A DNA stretch of 64,000 nt from Deinandra increscens subsp. villosa (GCA_039602395.1 JBCNJP010000008.1:17924354-17988353), one strand, 5' to 3'. Positions 1 to 10,900 are shown, counted from the stretch's first letter. Numbers and translations: made by a program. Notes: generated from the letters alone by a model not told the origin.

Positions 1-169
1 GGTTTCTTCACATTTTCATCAAATTCTTCCAATTCCGAGTGTTTCTGTGATAAAAAATGACTTCTGAGTGTTTCTGAAGTGATTTCGCACCTTACTAATC
101 CATTTTCTAGCTCAAAACGTCAAAAATTCGAAAAATCCATCAAAATCTGCGTGAAACGCGTTTGGTTCG

Positions 170-545
170 CTCGAAGAACGTTTGGTCCGCAACTGGTCCG
201 CCCAGGCAATCTTCAACGTACTGGTCCGTGGCGGTTTTGGCGTACCACATCTAGTCCGTTGGTTTATTTGGTCCGCCGTACCAAATTTGATCCGCTGAAG
301 ATATCTGGTCCATATCTGGTCCGCTGGTGAATTTGATCCGGAAGTGGTCCGCAGGTAAAAATTTTGTCCGCTAGTTAGATTGATCCGGAACTGGTCCGTT
401 GAGTGCAAATTTGGTCCGCTGAATTTGGTTTGGTCCGCTGGCAGAAAAGTAACCTTCACTAAAAATGACGTAACTTGAGAACCTTCACTAAAAATGACGT
501 AACTAAAAATGACAAAAAATGAATTTGGTTTGGTCCGCTACCAGC
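170..545 (+). repeat. GGTCCG-type short-motif array in the GO-1 leader
   Basis: I count ten exact GGTCCG and about half a dozen one-base variants (GATCCG, AGTCCG, TGTCCG, GGTCCA) in some 370 bp, mostly followed by C or T. Between about 450 and 520 there is also a two-copy direct repeat beginning AACCTTCACTAAAAATGACG. Just downstream, at 576-599, is a near-perfect palindrome around GGCCTACGGCC. The GO-3 leader (48060-48140) lacks this block: its matching sequence runs straight from the CCGAGTGTTTC stretch to GACCCCCAAAAT, which in GO-1 is at about 610. The same motif recurs in the GO-1 LTR. Confidence 0.8.
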
Positions 546-681
546 CAAAACGTTCGTCTCGACGAGATCTAGGACTTGTACCGGCCTACGGCCAGTACCG
601 TCCAGTTTTGACCCCCAAAATCCGCTTGGAAGACCTCTGTTTTTGAGTTTGAAGTTTTTGAAGTATTATTTTCGGTGAAAA

Positions 682-3600
682 ATGTCTGATTTTCAAGCGT
701 TTGCGGCTATGCAAAGCACGGTACAAGCTATGCTCAATTTTGATAATGAAATAGGAACAAGTCAGAAAGTTCATAAGCTGTTAAAGTTGGAAGATTATCA
801 AAATTGGAAATAACGTTTTTCTGCATACATTAGCACAAACGATATTGATTTATGGATTCCAATTCAAAAGTTGTATGTACGTCCAACTGCAGATGGAGAG
901 TATAAGGATGAAAGAAAAAGTTATGAGCTTGAACAAAAAGTTTATGGTTATCTTACCATGGTTTTACCTACCGAGTTGTTGCACCAATTCAGCACTTGCA
1001 AGAAAGCTAAACAGTTGTGGGATGCTTTATCTGCTCGATGTGAAGGTAATGACCAATATAAGAAGAGTAGACGAAAAGTGTTGAATAAGGAATTTGAAAA
1101 TTTTCAACACTATGAAAAAGAAAATATTTCTGCTCTTATTTCAAGGTTTTCACATCTGATTAGTGAGATGAAAGTGGTTAAAATTGAAAAGACCTAGGAG
1201 GAATTGAAAGAGAAATTGATGGAAGCATTACCGGGAAAGTGGGAAAACTATGTATTATTGCTTACTCATGATAAAGAATATTCTGCATTATCATTTCATG
1301 ATTTGACCGGAAAGCTTCATGCTAGAGAGATGGAAATGATGACATCAAACAAGTCAACTGCTCAATTCCAAAATCCTGAAGTGTATCATGGTCAAAATTC
1401 TGCAAGTATCAATGCAAAGTCTAAATCTTTTGGTGTTATTTCATCAAATCCACCTCAAACAGCTTTTGTTGCTGGTCATGATTCAGGAAACTCTGCAAAT
1501 TCATCAAGAGGGTGTAACTTCACTATTCCAAATAATTCGAGTCAAACTTCATTTTCTGCAAAAACACCAGATGAGCATGTAGCATTAATTTCAGCTTTGT
1601 TATCTTCATATTATGGATTGCTGAATGGTGGTTTGACAACATCTAATTTGATTGGAGAAGATTTTGATCAGATTGATCCACATAACCTTGAACAAATGGA
1701 CAATAATTGGCAACTTGCAATGTTAGCCCAAAGACTCAAAAGATTCAAGAAAAAGACCGGATTTCAAAGTTTTAATCCAAATGGCAAGGTTGGCATAGAC
1801 AAATCAAAGGTAAAATGTTTCAAATGTTCTAATTTTGGTCATTGTGCTCGTGAGTGTTCAAAATCAAATATTTCTTCATCAAAGTCTCCAACAGCTTTGG
1901 TGTCTCAAGTAGATAAACAATATGATTGGGGACACACTTCTGATCCAATTGCTTTAACTACTGTTGCTTCTGAGTCCAATGAAGGTTATGGTTGGGATGC
2001 TGATGTACTTGAAGCATTTGAAAAAGCACGAACATCGAATAAAGACTATGATTGGGCTGCTGATGAACCTGAAGAGTCTGCATTTCGTGCTCTGATTGCT
2101 CAAGTTGTTCATAGTGATAATGAAGAAGAAGTAACTGATTCTAAATCTGAAACAAGTGGTTCTGGAAATAGTGGCTATGAATCGGTTTGTGAGTTCTGTT
2201 CTCAAAAAGACAAGAAGATTCAAGAATTAATAAAGGAAAATAAATTGTTGATTGAGGAGAATAAAAGAAGGTTTGAAGATTTAACAACTGAAAAGAAAAA
2301 TTTAGAAGCTCTAATTCAAGAATTTTCTGCTCAGAAAGAAAAGTTTTCAGATTTACAAGCAGAAATTATTGAGAAAGAATCAAAATTTCAAAGTGATAAA
2401 AAAGAGTTTGAACAGAAAGTTACAAAGTTATCTAAAGAAAAGGATGAATTAGTCCAAGAAGTGGAGAAATGGAAAGATGAAGCTGAGGATACTGCAAAAG
2501 ATTTTTAAAATCTTTTTAATCAAAGTCCAGACTTGATACTCTTACTCAACTTTCTGGTGATCAAGCTACTAAGATTCAATCTTATCAGACTGATATGGAA
2601 AAGTTACTTGATGAGAAGAGGGAGTTGGTTAGAGTGAACAAGTTGCAAAATGCAAATTTGGATATTCAGAAAAGAAATGAAGACAAGCTGACGAAGGAAT
2701 TGTGGGCAGGATTAGATGAGTTGAAGTTGCAAAAGTATGAAACTCATAAAGTGGCTAAGAAGTTGATTGCTACGGAAACAGAATTGGCTAAGGCTCAACA
2801 ACAGATTTCTGAACTAAAGATTGAAGTCATTGATTCAAAACGTCTTTTGAACAATGTTACAAAATCTACATCTTTTACAAGTTTCTTGGCCAAAGATGGA
2901 AATTTTGAGAAATTGTTTACCAAAACAGTTTCACCACCAGGTAGTCTTAAAGAAGGTGTTAATGATCTGAAAGAAAAGGAAGAAACTGGTGATTATTCTG
3001 AATTTGTTGCTAAGAAATCTGATGGGGGAAAGGTTGTGCAGTCACAGAAAGATCAGAAAGATGAAACGGTTGTGTCTATTTCTACGTCTACTGAAGAAGA
3101 AAGATCGGCAAGTTCAACTGAGAAGACTGCTATTGATGAAAGGATTTTCTATGACCAAAAGAATGTTAAAGCAGTGAAAGCTGAGTTTTCGGGTCTTGCA
3201 AAGAACGAACATAAATCTTCTGGTTCTGATGAAAAGGTTTCGAGTAAACATGCTGGGTTGGGTTACAAGACCAAGAATGTTAAAGTTGATGGGTCTCAAG
3301 GTTCAAAACAACAAAATATGAAGCAAGTCAAGCTGAAACAAGTCAAGAAAGATGTTTTTAAAGCTGACAAGGTTCAACCCGAGAGGTTTTACAAACTCAA
3401 GGGTTCGGAACAAATATTTTCTGATAAAGAATTCCCACTCCATTGTGTGGATGCTCAGAAAATTGCCGAAGTTTTTGTCAAGAATGTTGATCTGAAGAGC
3501 AGGAAGCCAAAGGGTGCTACATATTCTTCTGGAGGATCAAATTCTGCTCCAAGAAGCCCGACTTCGAAATGAGTTAATGATCATCGATATCAGGTATTCG

Positions 3601-4040
3601 ATTCTTTATATGATCATTTTGGAGATGTTGATGTTTGTGAAGCTTTGCAGATTCCCAACAGGCGAAGTGTAAACAATCGCTTGTGTTATAATTGCCGACA
3701 AAAAGGGCATATGGCACAAGATTGTCCGTTTTCTGCTGCTTCTAGTTCAAGAAAAGGAAAGGTTCCACATGTTGGTAAAGCTGCCAAACAACGATTCATT
3801 AATGAATATGGCAGAGTATTTGATGAATATTCACAACCTACATTTTTCAAAACTCAAGGAAGATTTATTCCTCGTTTTCAAAATGTTCCAGATGTAGGTT
3901 GTTCGTCACAATCGACTGTGACTGGTTCATCAGATACTGATTTACCAAAACAACAAATCTGGAAACCTAAAGTGGTTTCGAAAGGAAACCAAGATACTGG
4001 TCGACCAGAAGCAATTGGCTTCAGGTCATTTATAAACTGA
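682..4040 (+). pseudogene. gag: GO-1 gag (UBN2-type nucleocapsid polyprotein), broken
   Basis: The start ATG at 682 matches the intact start of the GO-3R gag (48208). The reading frame has in-frame stops at 811 (TAA), 1195 (TAG) and 2506 (TAA). A frameshift near 2520 moves to the frame used by 2595-4040, which has one more in-frame stop at 3570 (TGA). In order it encodes a UBN2-like gag region (about 800-1400; WENYVLLL), a first CCHC knuckle (CFKCSNFGHCARECSK, about 1818-1860), a long Lys/Glu-rich coiled coil (about 2200-2870), a Ser/Lys-rich linker, a second CCHC knuckle (CYNCRQKGHMAQDCP, about 3680-3727), and a C-terminal motif WKPKVVS...DTGRPEA near 3960-4014. Gag would form virus-like particles and package RNA. 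This copy cannot make a full protein. Confidence 0.85.
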
Positions 4041-5436
4041 TGTGTTTGACCAGTGTGCAGGTACTTCTAGAAGGCCTATCGGTGATTGAAAAGTTGCTGA
4101 TGGAGGAGTATTCTGCTGATTTAACTTAAATTACATGTGATATCAAATTTCAAAAATGAAATTTTTTCTGAAAGCTAAACGTGAAAGGTATCCATGTCGA
4201 AAGGTCAATTTTCTTTCTTTTTACATTCCGTATGTCTTTTAGGGGGAGAAAATTGAATAACCAAAAATAGTGTCTTTGTGTTTTTGTTTGCATTAAAATG
4301 AAAATCAAAAAATAGAGTTTTCATTTTAAGGGGGAGAAAAATGGAAAAATACAAAAACATTGAAAAATGGAAAAATACAAAAACATTGAAAAAATGAGAA
4401 ATTGTATCCGACATGGTTGGGAAATGATGGTACATTGGCTTAAGTGTCTGACTCATGGATAAATTAGATGAAAAAGCCATAAGATCATTGTTCGATGTGC
4501 TTGGTAGGTTCGGCATTCAATCAGAAAGTATTCAGATGGGATAAACACATTAAAATACTAATGCTTGACCAAGTGGACAACATCTTGATGCGTATCTCAT
4601 GATATATCAAGAAAAGTTATGTGAAAAAGAAAATGAGAAGTCACTGTGTATACATGTGGTTAAATCACAAATGAAATCACAAAGGGTGATATAAAAGCAA
4701 AAACATATCTGAGTATGTCTGATAGTGTGGGGTACACTGGTCAAAGCAAACTTAATCAATACAATAACATATCCAGATGTTATGAGTATGATTGTGCCTG
4801 AGTTTAAGATAGACAAATTATGCCAGTAATCAGCATGACTTGTGTGCTGAAGTAATTGAAATTGAAATGTAGTTCAGCATGTTATGTTCAATATGATCTC
4901 AAGTTGTGATCTTTCTCGTAAAAGACAAAAATAGTGTCTGATTCTGTATTGCATTTTATCTTTCATATCTGGAAAAATCCAAAAAGATTTTAGGTGTGTT
5001 TTAGCATAAATTTAGAAAAATCAAAAAGATTTTCGGTGTGTTTTGATTTAAAGTTTCAAAAGCCAAAAACATTTTATTTCTTATTTGTTTTCGACCGATC
5101 GACGTGTGATACGAAATCAAATTTCAAAATCTATCTTGGATTCTCGAAGAGATGTTTTGTGCCAAGATTAAATTAATTTTCAAAAGAAAAAGGAAACCAC
5201 GTTTTTGTCTTCTGAAATTGCAGGTTATATGTGTCAAGACTCAAGCATGGTGAAAGGGGAGTATGTTTTATCTTTCACAAGTGGATCTTGAAGTTTGAAG
5301 ATGATTCAAGAGTGATCCAGCCTGCAAGCTCTATTTCTGACAAGATTTCAAATCGAAGATCGGATGCAGCAATGTTGAAGATTGAAGACTGAAGTTTAGT
5401 TAATAAATAGATACACTACACGTTAAGGGGGAGTTT
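4041..5436 (+). other. GO-1 3' non-coding region with duplicated polypurine tracts
   Basis: No coding sequence. Two internal purine tracts, AGGGGGAGAAAA-like, sit at 4241-4252 and 4328-4341, about 85 bp apart. The LTR-proximal polypurine tract TTAAGGGGGAGTTT is at 5424-5436. The stretch 4900-5200 (AAAAAGATTTT and CGACCGATCGAC blocks) is shared with the 3' regions of GO-2 and GO-3. Compared with those, GO-1 lacks the ~342 bp repeat module seen at 9775-10116. Confidence 0.7.
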
Positions 5437-5791
5437 GTTAGAGCATATCCCTATGCTATGAGTGTCTCGTGTATTGTATCTATATGAGCATGTCTTAGAA
5501 TGTGTTGTAGTGACTATATCATAGGTGGCGTACTATATGGTCCGGCGGACCATATGGTCCGGCGTACCACGTGGTACGCTGAGTAGCTAGTCACTTAGTA
5601 TAAATAGGTGTGTGTTAGAACCAGTTGAACACTTCTGTCATTCTACACCTTTCTGTGTGTGTTTCTAGAGAGAGAAACTAGAGAGCTTTCATTGTATCTT
5701 CAAGTGATTCAATACGAAATTTCTTATTTACATCCGTGTTTACTATGATTGATTCATACATGCAGTAGTAAGATCGTATCTCGGTTTTACA
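5437..5791 (+). repeat. GO-1 3' LTR (355 bp)
   Basis: Starts TGTTAGAGCATATCC directly after the polypurine tract and ends GGTTTTACA, the same end as the GO-3 LTR (47983). The U3 part holds an inverted-repeat cluster at 5537-5580 built from GGTCCG, CGGACC and GGTACG half-sites. A TATA-like TATAAATAGG lies at about 5600. The 81 bp between this LTR and the next one (5792-5872) is not assigned. Confidence 0.85.
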
Positions 5792-5872
5792 CCTTCTTAT
5801 AGCATCCATTTGAACTCATCAATACTCTTTGCAGCTTGATTTGACGGAATTAAAGTTATCGGCATAGCAGTC

Positions 5873-6234
5873 TGAAAAAGCGTAAGACGGATCTTACTAG
5901 AGGTTTGCTTGATCGTAGAGTGAAAACGAGATGTAAATAAAGTTAGTTTTTATTGAAATCACAAAAGACTCAATTACAAACTCTCAATGAAGCTCTTTAG
6001 AAAAACACTCTCAAAACACATAGTTAAGATCTAGTCTCTCTCTCACTCTTACAGATTACAAGAAAAAGTTCCTATATATATATACGTCTGGGCCGAACCC
6101 TGTCCGAACTCCAGGTTCGGCCGGTCCGAACTCTAGGTTCGGACCAGGTTCGGCTGGCAGCTTGAACTTGTATCTTGATCTTCACATCGTCTCATTCAGA
6201 TACATTAACATGACGCACATATTGTGTATCAACA
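5873..6234 (-). repeat. GO-2 3' LTR (about 362 bp), minus strand
   Basis: Right edge ATCAACA at 6234 abuts ACTCCCCCTCG, the reverse complement of a polypurine tract, so the element reads leftward. The left edge TGAAAAAGCG at 5873 is placed by alignment to the GO-3 LTR end and is approximate. U3 has a dense inverted-repeat cluster of CCGAAC/GTTCGG half-sites at about 6089-6160. On the minus strand a TATATATA run near 6070-6085 is the likely core promoter. Confidence 0.75.
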
Positions 6235-7236
6235 AACTCCCCCTCGCCATGTGCAGTATCTATTCACCAGTTAAAACATATTCTTCGAACAAACTCCCCC
6301 TCAACTTGATGGTAGCTTGATCTTTGAACACTTGACGATGCACAGTTTCTTTCATCCTTATCAACAGCTTCAGAAGACTTGAAGTTGTGATGAACTCTTT
6401 CATTTGAATACCTGGCCAACATAAATATTCTTGGCGCAAAACTTCTCTTCGAGAATCCAAGATATATGAATTGAAAATGTTTTATGTATCTTGTGTCGAT
6501 CAATCGAAAACAAATAAGAAGTAAAATCTTTTGGCTTTTAGAAAGTTTATATCAAAACAAACCTAAAATCTTTTTGATTTTTTAAACTTATGCTAAAACA
6601 CACCAAAAATCTTTTTGTACTTTTATGATATGAAATGTAATTTCAATACAGAATCAGACACTATCTTTGTCTTTTGCGAGAAAGATCACAACGCGAGATC
6701 ATATCAGACATAACGTATCTAGCACATTTCAATTTCGGTCTTAATCAACATGCAAGCCAAGATAATCGCAAATACAACATTTATGTTTATTTCAGCATGC
6801 ACCAATCATTTTTATCGTTTTTAGATATGCTTAAGGTAATATTATCATGCACCGATAACTCGGCCTCCACTCTATCAGAAATACTGGCAAATCATCATAT
6901 TTATCGTATAGAAGCAACTTTTCTTAGATATTTAATGATCCCTGATGAGTGATGCAAAAATAAAGCAGGAACTCAAATACCTAGCAATCAAGTCGGTCTT
7001 GTGGACACGCAGAGAAAGCCTAAGTATTTGAGAAAATAAGAAAGCAAAACAAGTTGAAGTTGTATAATTCAACAACGATCAGGTCGATACTTCCGTATAC
7101 GTAGAGAAAGTCAGATGAATTATATGAAAACACCAAAGAAAATAAAGCAGAATGTCAAAACGAACAACGATCAGGTCGATCTTTCGATACACATAGAAAG
7201 TCCGATCGTTTGACAAAATAAAGAAAATCAAACAAG
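6235..7236 (-). mobile_element. GO-2 3' internal region, cut by CA-L insertion
   Basis: Non-coding 3' internal DNA of a gag-only element, homologous to 9017-10116 of GO-3L (shared CTTCTCTTCGAGAA, CGATCAATCGAAAAC and AAAATCTTTTTG blocks). The last 280 bp hold tandem degenerate units containing GATCAGGTCGAT...AGAAAGTC. It stops at 7236 where CA-L begins; ACAAG at 7232-7236 is one copy of the CA target-site duplication. The other copy, CTTGT at 40475-40479, is followed leftward by the rest of GO-2 including its gag, so one element is split between two contigs. Short ORFs here are not credible genes. Confidence 0.75.
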
Positions 7237-8199
7237 TGTTGGACTCGGTCTGCCCAAGACACATATTAGATTGATGTGCCTAGTGCGTTATGATCCAAGA
7301 TGGGTCATACCCAATAACGAGCTAGAAAACGCACCAACAATATTTATTTAGATATGATCAATTAAATAAATATTACCACATGAAGAGATTTAGAAAATGG
7401 TTTCTAAAAAAAGTTGCACTTATTATTAAATCATGTAGGTGATTTCATTAGAGTTTAATGAGTTAAATAATATTGTTACACAACATATAAATGGTTATAT
7501 GCTATATTATATTTTGGACATGTTACATATCATGTAATGTGTTACATGACATGTTGTAAGTTTATTACAACACATGTTTGAAAATATAATATGTGTGGGT
7601 GAGATAATAAAACAAAAGGAGGAAAAGATTTTGAAATCTCCCTCTTCTTTTCTCTCATAATGGCCGGCCAAAAGGAGGAGTGTGGGAGAAGTTTTCCCAC
7701 TTTCCAATACATGTATCTTGGTCTTGGCATTTTATATTAACTCTCCTACACAACTCAAAATCACTCTCTCTCTTTAAGTCATAAGTGCAAGAACACTCTC
7801 CCTTTCTCTCAAGGAATTCGGATTCAAGGAGCAAGCAAGAAGAGGTGTTCATCTTCAACAAATCCTAGCAACAAGGTGTTGTTGTTGGTGGCTCGGGGGG
7901 TATCACTCCTTGAGGTCTTCGACTTTGAAGGCTTGCCTTTCAACCTCATCATCTTCTTCTTCTTCTTCTTCTCAATCTTCTTGCTTGGAGGAAGGTATAT
8001 CTAAACATATTATTGTTGTGTTTTGTTTAATCTTTGATAGCATATAATCTATTTATGGATCCTCCTTGTTTGGGTTTCTTCTAAACATGTTCAAATGGGT
8101 TTTGGCATAACATAACTTTGTGAAAGTTCTTTTTCTTCCGCTGCATTTTACTTATTAATTGGTTAATATGAGATTGATAAACCCTAACAAATCCTAATA
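7237..8199 (+). repeat. CA-L 5' LTR (963 bp)
   Basis: Begins TGTTGGACTCGG like the 3' LTR at 37209 and the minus-strand LTR 40480-41447. U3 holds a palindrome-rich stretch of TTACAT/ATGTAA units at 7517-7560. A CTTCTTCTTCTT simple repeat lies at about 7950-7975. The intact partner ends TCCAACA, making TGTTGGA/TCCAACA terminal inverted repeats, but this copy ends TCCTAATA. I do not recognise a primer binding site in the bases after 8199. Confidence 0.8.
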
Positions 8200-8641
8200 A
8201 TTGCATCTAGAGTCGCTTATATGGATATATGCTTCAAAAATGAGTTGGTTAACTCTACAATATTTCGGGTTTTGGTTCCTCATAGAACAAATCCGAAATT
8301 TTGCATATGGTTGTCCCTTTGTCTTTCAAGATGCCTCATTTACATGCATGTGGTTATGTTGAAATATTAACGTATTTTATGTCATTTGGATGATTTGTTG
8401 CTTGGACAACAAACCCACATTTTCGGTTTTGTGTTGGACCGAAAATGGAAGTGGGTTAAAAGGGGGCCATCTTAATTTCTTGAAGATATACATACTTGGA
8501 TGTATATTTTGGTGCATAAGACCTAGCCATGACCTTGTGTTTGTTTGTGGTGAATGTTTTTGGTTGTGTTATGTATTTAAGTATTTCAAGGGTTGTAATA
8601 GTTAAATCAGTTTACTTTGGGGTTGTAATTTATTTAAGTTT
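8200..8641 (+). other. CA-L leader, first part
   Basis: Non-coding leader between the 5' LTR and the GO-3L insertion. It continues at 31040. AGTTT at 8637-8641 is the left GO-3L target-site duplication. A 71-codon ORF at 8390 has no recognisable feature and is not called. Confidence 0.6.
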
Positions 8642-9016
8642 TGTAAAACCACTGTACGATCTTACTAATGCATGATTCAGTAATCGGAGATACACAAACG
8701 GGTAAATAAAGCTTTGCTTTATTGATTTCACTTAGAGATTACACAAAGTCTAGAGAGAGAGAGAACACACTCAGTTACACACACTTAAGATGTAGAATGA
8801 CTCAGAGTTCTATGTAGCTCTTTCTCTAACGAACTATTTATAGTGTTAACATACTAACTGGCGGACCACTAGCGTACCATTTGGTACGCCCATACCAAAT
8901 AAGCTCCGGACCATTTGGTACGCCGACACTAGTATGTTACCACTAAGACTCACAAAGATGCTCTAACCTAGGTACAATACACGAGACACAACGTAGCATA
9001 GGAATATGCTCTAACA
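8642..9016 (-). repeat. GO-3L 3' LTR
   Basis: TG...CA ends read TGTAAAACCACTG to CTCTAACA on the plus strand. U3 carries an inverted-repeat group at about 8870-8925 built from GCGTACC/GGTACGC and CGGACC/GGTCCG half-sites. On the minus strand a TATAAATAGTTCG block lies just downstream of it. Followed at 9017 by ACTCCCCCTTAAC, the polypurine tract in reverse. Confidence 0.9.
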
Positions 9017-10900
9017 AACTCCCCCTTAACGTGTAGTGTATCTATATTCTAACAAAATTTCAGTCTTCAATCTTCAGCATTTCTGCGCTCGATCTTCAAT
9101 TTGAAATCTTGTCAGAAATAGAGCTTGCTTGGCTGGATCAATCTTGAACAGTCTTTGAACTTCAAGATCCACTTGTGAAAGATATTACATACTCCCCCTT
9201 TCACCACGCTTGAGTCTTGTCACACAGATAACCTGCAATTTCAGAAGACAGAAACGCGGCTTTCTTTTTCTTTTGAAAATTAAATTAATCTTGGCGCAAA
9301 ACTTCTCTTCGAGAACCCAAGATATAGATTTGAAATTTTGATTTTGTATCATGTATCGATCGGTCGAAAACAAATAAGAAACAAAATCTTTTTGGCTTTT
9401 TGAAATTTAATATCAAAACACACCGAAAATCTTTTTGAATTTTTCAGATATGAACCAAAAATGCAATACAGAAATGAAATACTGAATCACACACTATTTT
9501 TGTCTTTTGTGAGAAATATCACAACTTGGGATCATATTGGTCATGACATGCTGAACTACACTTCAATTTCAATTACTTCAGCACACAAGTCATGTCGATT
9601 ACAGGTATAAATTGTCCATTTTAAACTCAGGCACAATCATACTCATAACATCTGGATATGTTATTGTATTGATTAAGTTTGCTTAGACCAGTGTACCCCA
9701 CACTATCAGACATACTCAGATATTCTTTTGCTTTTATATCACACCTTGTGATTTCATTTGTGATTTAATCACATAATGATTGTATTAATGAATCAGTCAA
9801 CCGTATTCCATGCAAAAAGAAATAAGAATGTTAAATCGTCTACCTTAAGGTCGATCTTTCGATACGCAGATAAGGCCTCGGTTTCAACAAAATAAGAAAA
9901 TAAAACAAGTTGAAATTGTATACCCCAACAACAATCAGGTCGGTACTCCCGTACGCGCAGAGAAAGTCCGATGAGTTATACGAAACACCGAAGAAAATAA
10001 CGCAGAATGTCAAACGAACAACAATCAGGTCGATCTTTCGATACGCAAAGAAAGTCCGATCGTTTGACAAAATAAAGAAAATCAAACAAGTTTAAATCTT
10101 TGCAAAATGAACACATGTATACACAGTGACTTCTCATTTTCTATTTCACATATGTTTTTCTTGATATCATGAGATATACATCAAGATGTTATTCACTTGG
10201 TCAAGCAATAGTATTTTAATGTTTATCACATCTGAATACATTCTGATTTAATGCCGAGCCTACCAAGCACATCGAACAATGATCTTATGGCTTTTTCATC
10301 TAATTTATCCATGAGCCAGACACGTAAGCCAATGTACTATCATTTCCCAAATATGTCGGATCAATTTCTCAATCTTTAATGTTTTTGTGTTTTCCTGTTT
10401 TTCAATGTTTTTGTATTTTTCCATTTTTCTTCCCCTTAAAATGAAAAATCTATTTTTGGATTTGCATTTTAACACAAACAAAAACACAAAGACGCTATTT
10501 TTGGGTTTTCAATTTTCTCCCCCTAAACTACATACGAAATGTATATTGACCAATCGATACTAATACCGTTTAGTTTAAGCTTTCAGAAAAACTTTTAGAT
10601 TTGAAAGATGAAGCATTCAATTTAAGTTAAACAGGAGACCCCACTATCAGTAACTGCTTGAAGCTAGAACTTCTCAATCACTAACAGATCTTCTTGAAGT
10701 AACCTGCACACTGGATTTTCAAATGACCCGAAGCACACAGCTTCTGGTCAACCAGTGTCTTCCTCAAAATCATTTGCAGCCTTGCTGACCATCTTAGGTC
10801 GCCACTGCATTTTAGCTTTTTCATTTTTAACTGAATCATCATCATGTGATGAACCATCAACTCTGGAATCAAATTTGAAAAATTGTTTCTTTTTAGATTT
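9017..10900 (-). other. GO-3L 3' non-coding region and gag C-terminal remnant
   Basis: Mostly non-coding. Contains the polypurine tract (9017-9030), a tandem-repeat module (9775-10116), two internal reverse purine tracts (10427-10440 and 10514-10527) and, at about 10705-10900, the last codons of gag with the WRPKMVS motif, interrupted upstream by Solo-A. CATAA at 9644-9648 is the empty site matching the GY-2 insertion point in the other copy. Confidence 0.75.
9775..10116 (-). repeat. 342-bp tandem-repeat module flanked by CACAT
   Basis: Three degenerate units of roughly 85-90 bp, each with GATCAGGTCG(A/G)T, a C-G-rich core (TTCGATACG or CCCGTACGCG) and AGAAAGTCCGAT. CACAT occurs at 9770-9774 and again at 10112-10116. 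GO-1 has only one CACAT at the matching spot (ATGTG near 4653) and no module. GO-2 and GO-3R carry it. It could be a small insertion with a 5-bp duplication, or a microhomology deletion in GO-1. Confidence 0.6.

Larger units (their letters stand above)
1..5791 (+). mobile_element. GO-1: gag-only Copia-type (Sirevirus-like) LTR retrotransposon, 5' LTR outside window
   Basis: The first bases match the leader that follows the primer site of the related element at 47984 onward, so the 5' LTR lies just upstream of the window. The internal part holds a leader with an expanded repeat array, a broken gag (682-4040), about 1.4 kb of non-coding DNA, a polypurine tract (5424-5436) and the 3' LTR (5437-5791). 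No protease, integrase, reverse transcriptase or RNase H is visible in any frame across 5.4 kb. It is a relative of GO-2 and GO-3, which also lack pol. The Sirevirus link is inferred from the long coiled-coil gag, the palindromic LTR motifs and the repeated polypurine tracts. Confidence 0.8.

Noticed and set aside
79..459. ORFs on both strands across the GGTCCG array
   Set aside because: The repeat lacks stop codons by composition; the peptides are repetitive and differ from any gag N-terminus, and the true gag start is at 682.
6674..6952. 92-codon ORF in GO-2 3' DNA
   Set aside because: The homologous stretch in GO-1 and GO-3 has no matching ORF.
7237..8199. Solo LTR of the CA family
   Set aside because: No target duplication follows 8199, and the GO-3L duplication shows that 8200-8641 continues at 31040 into the rest of CA-L.
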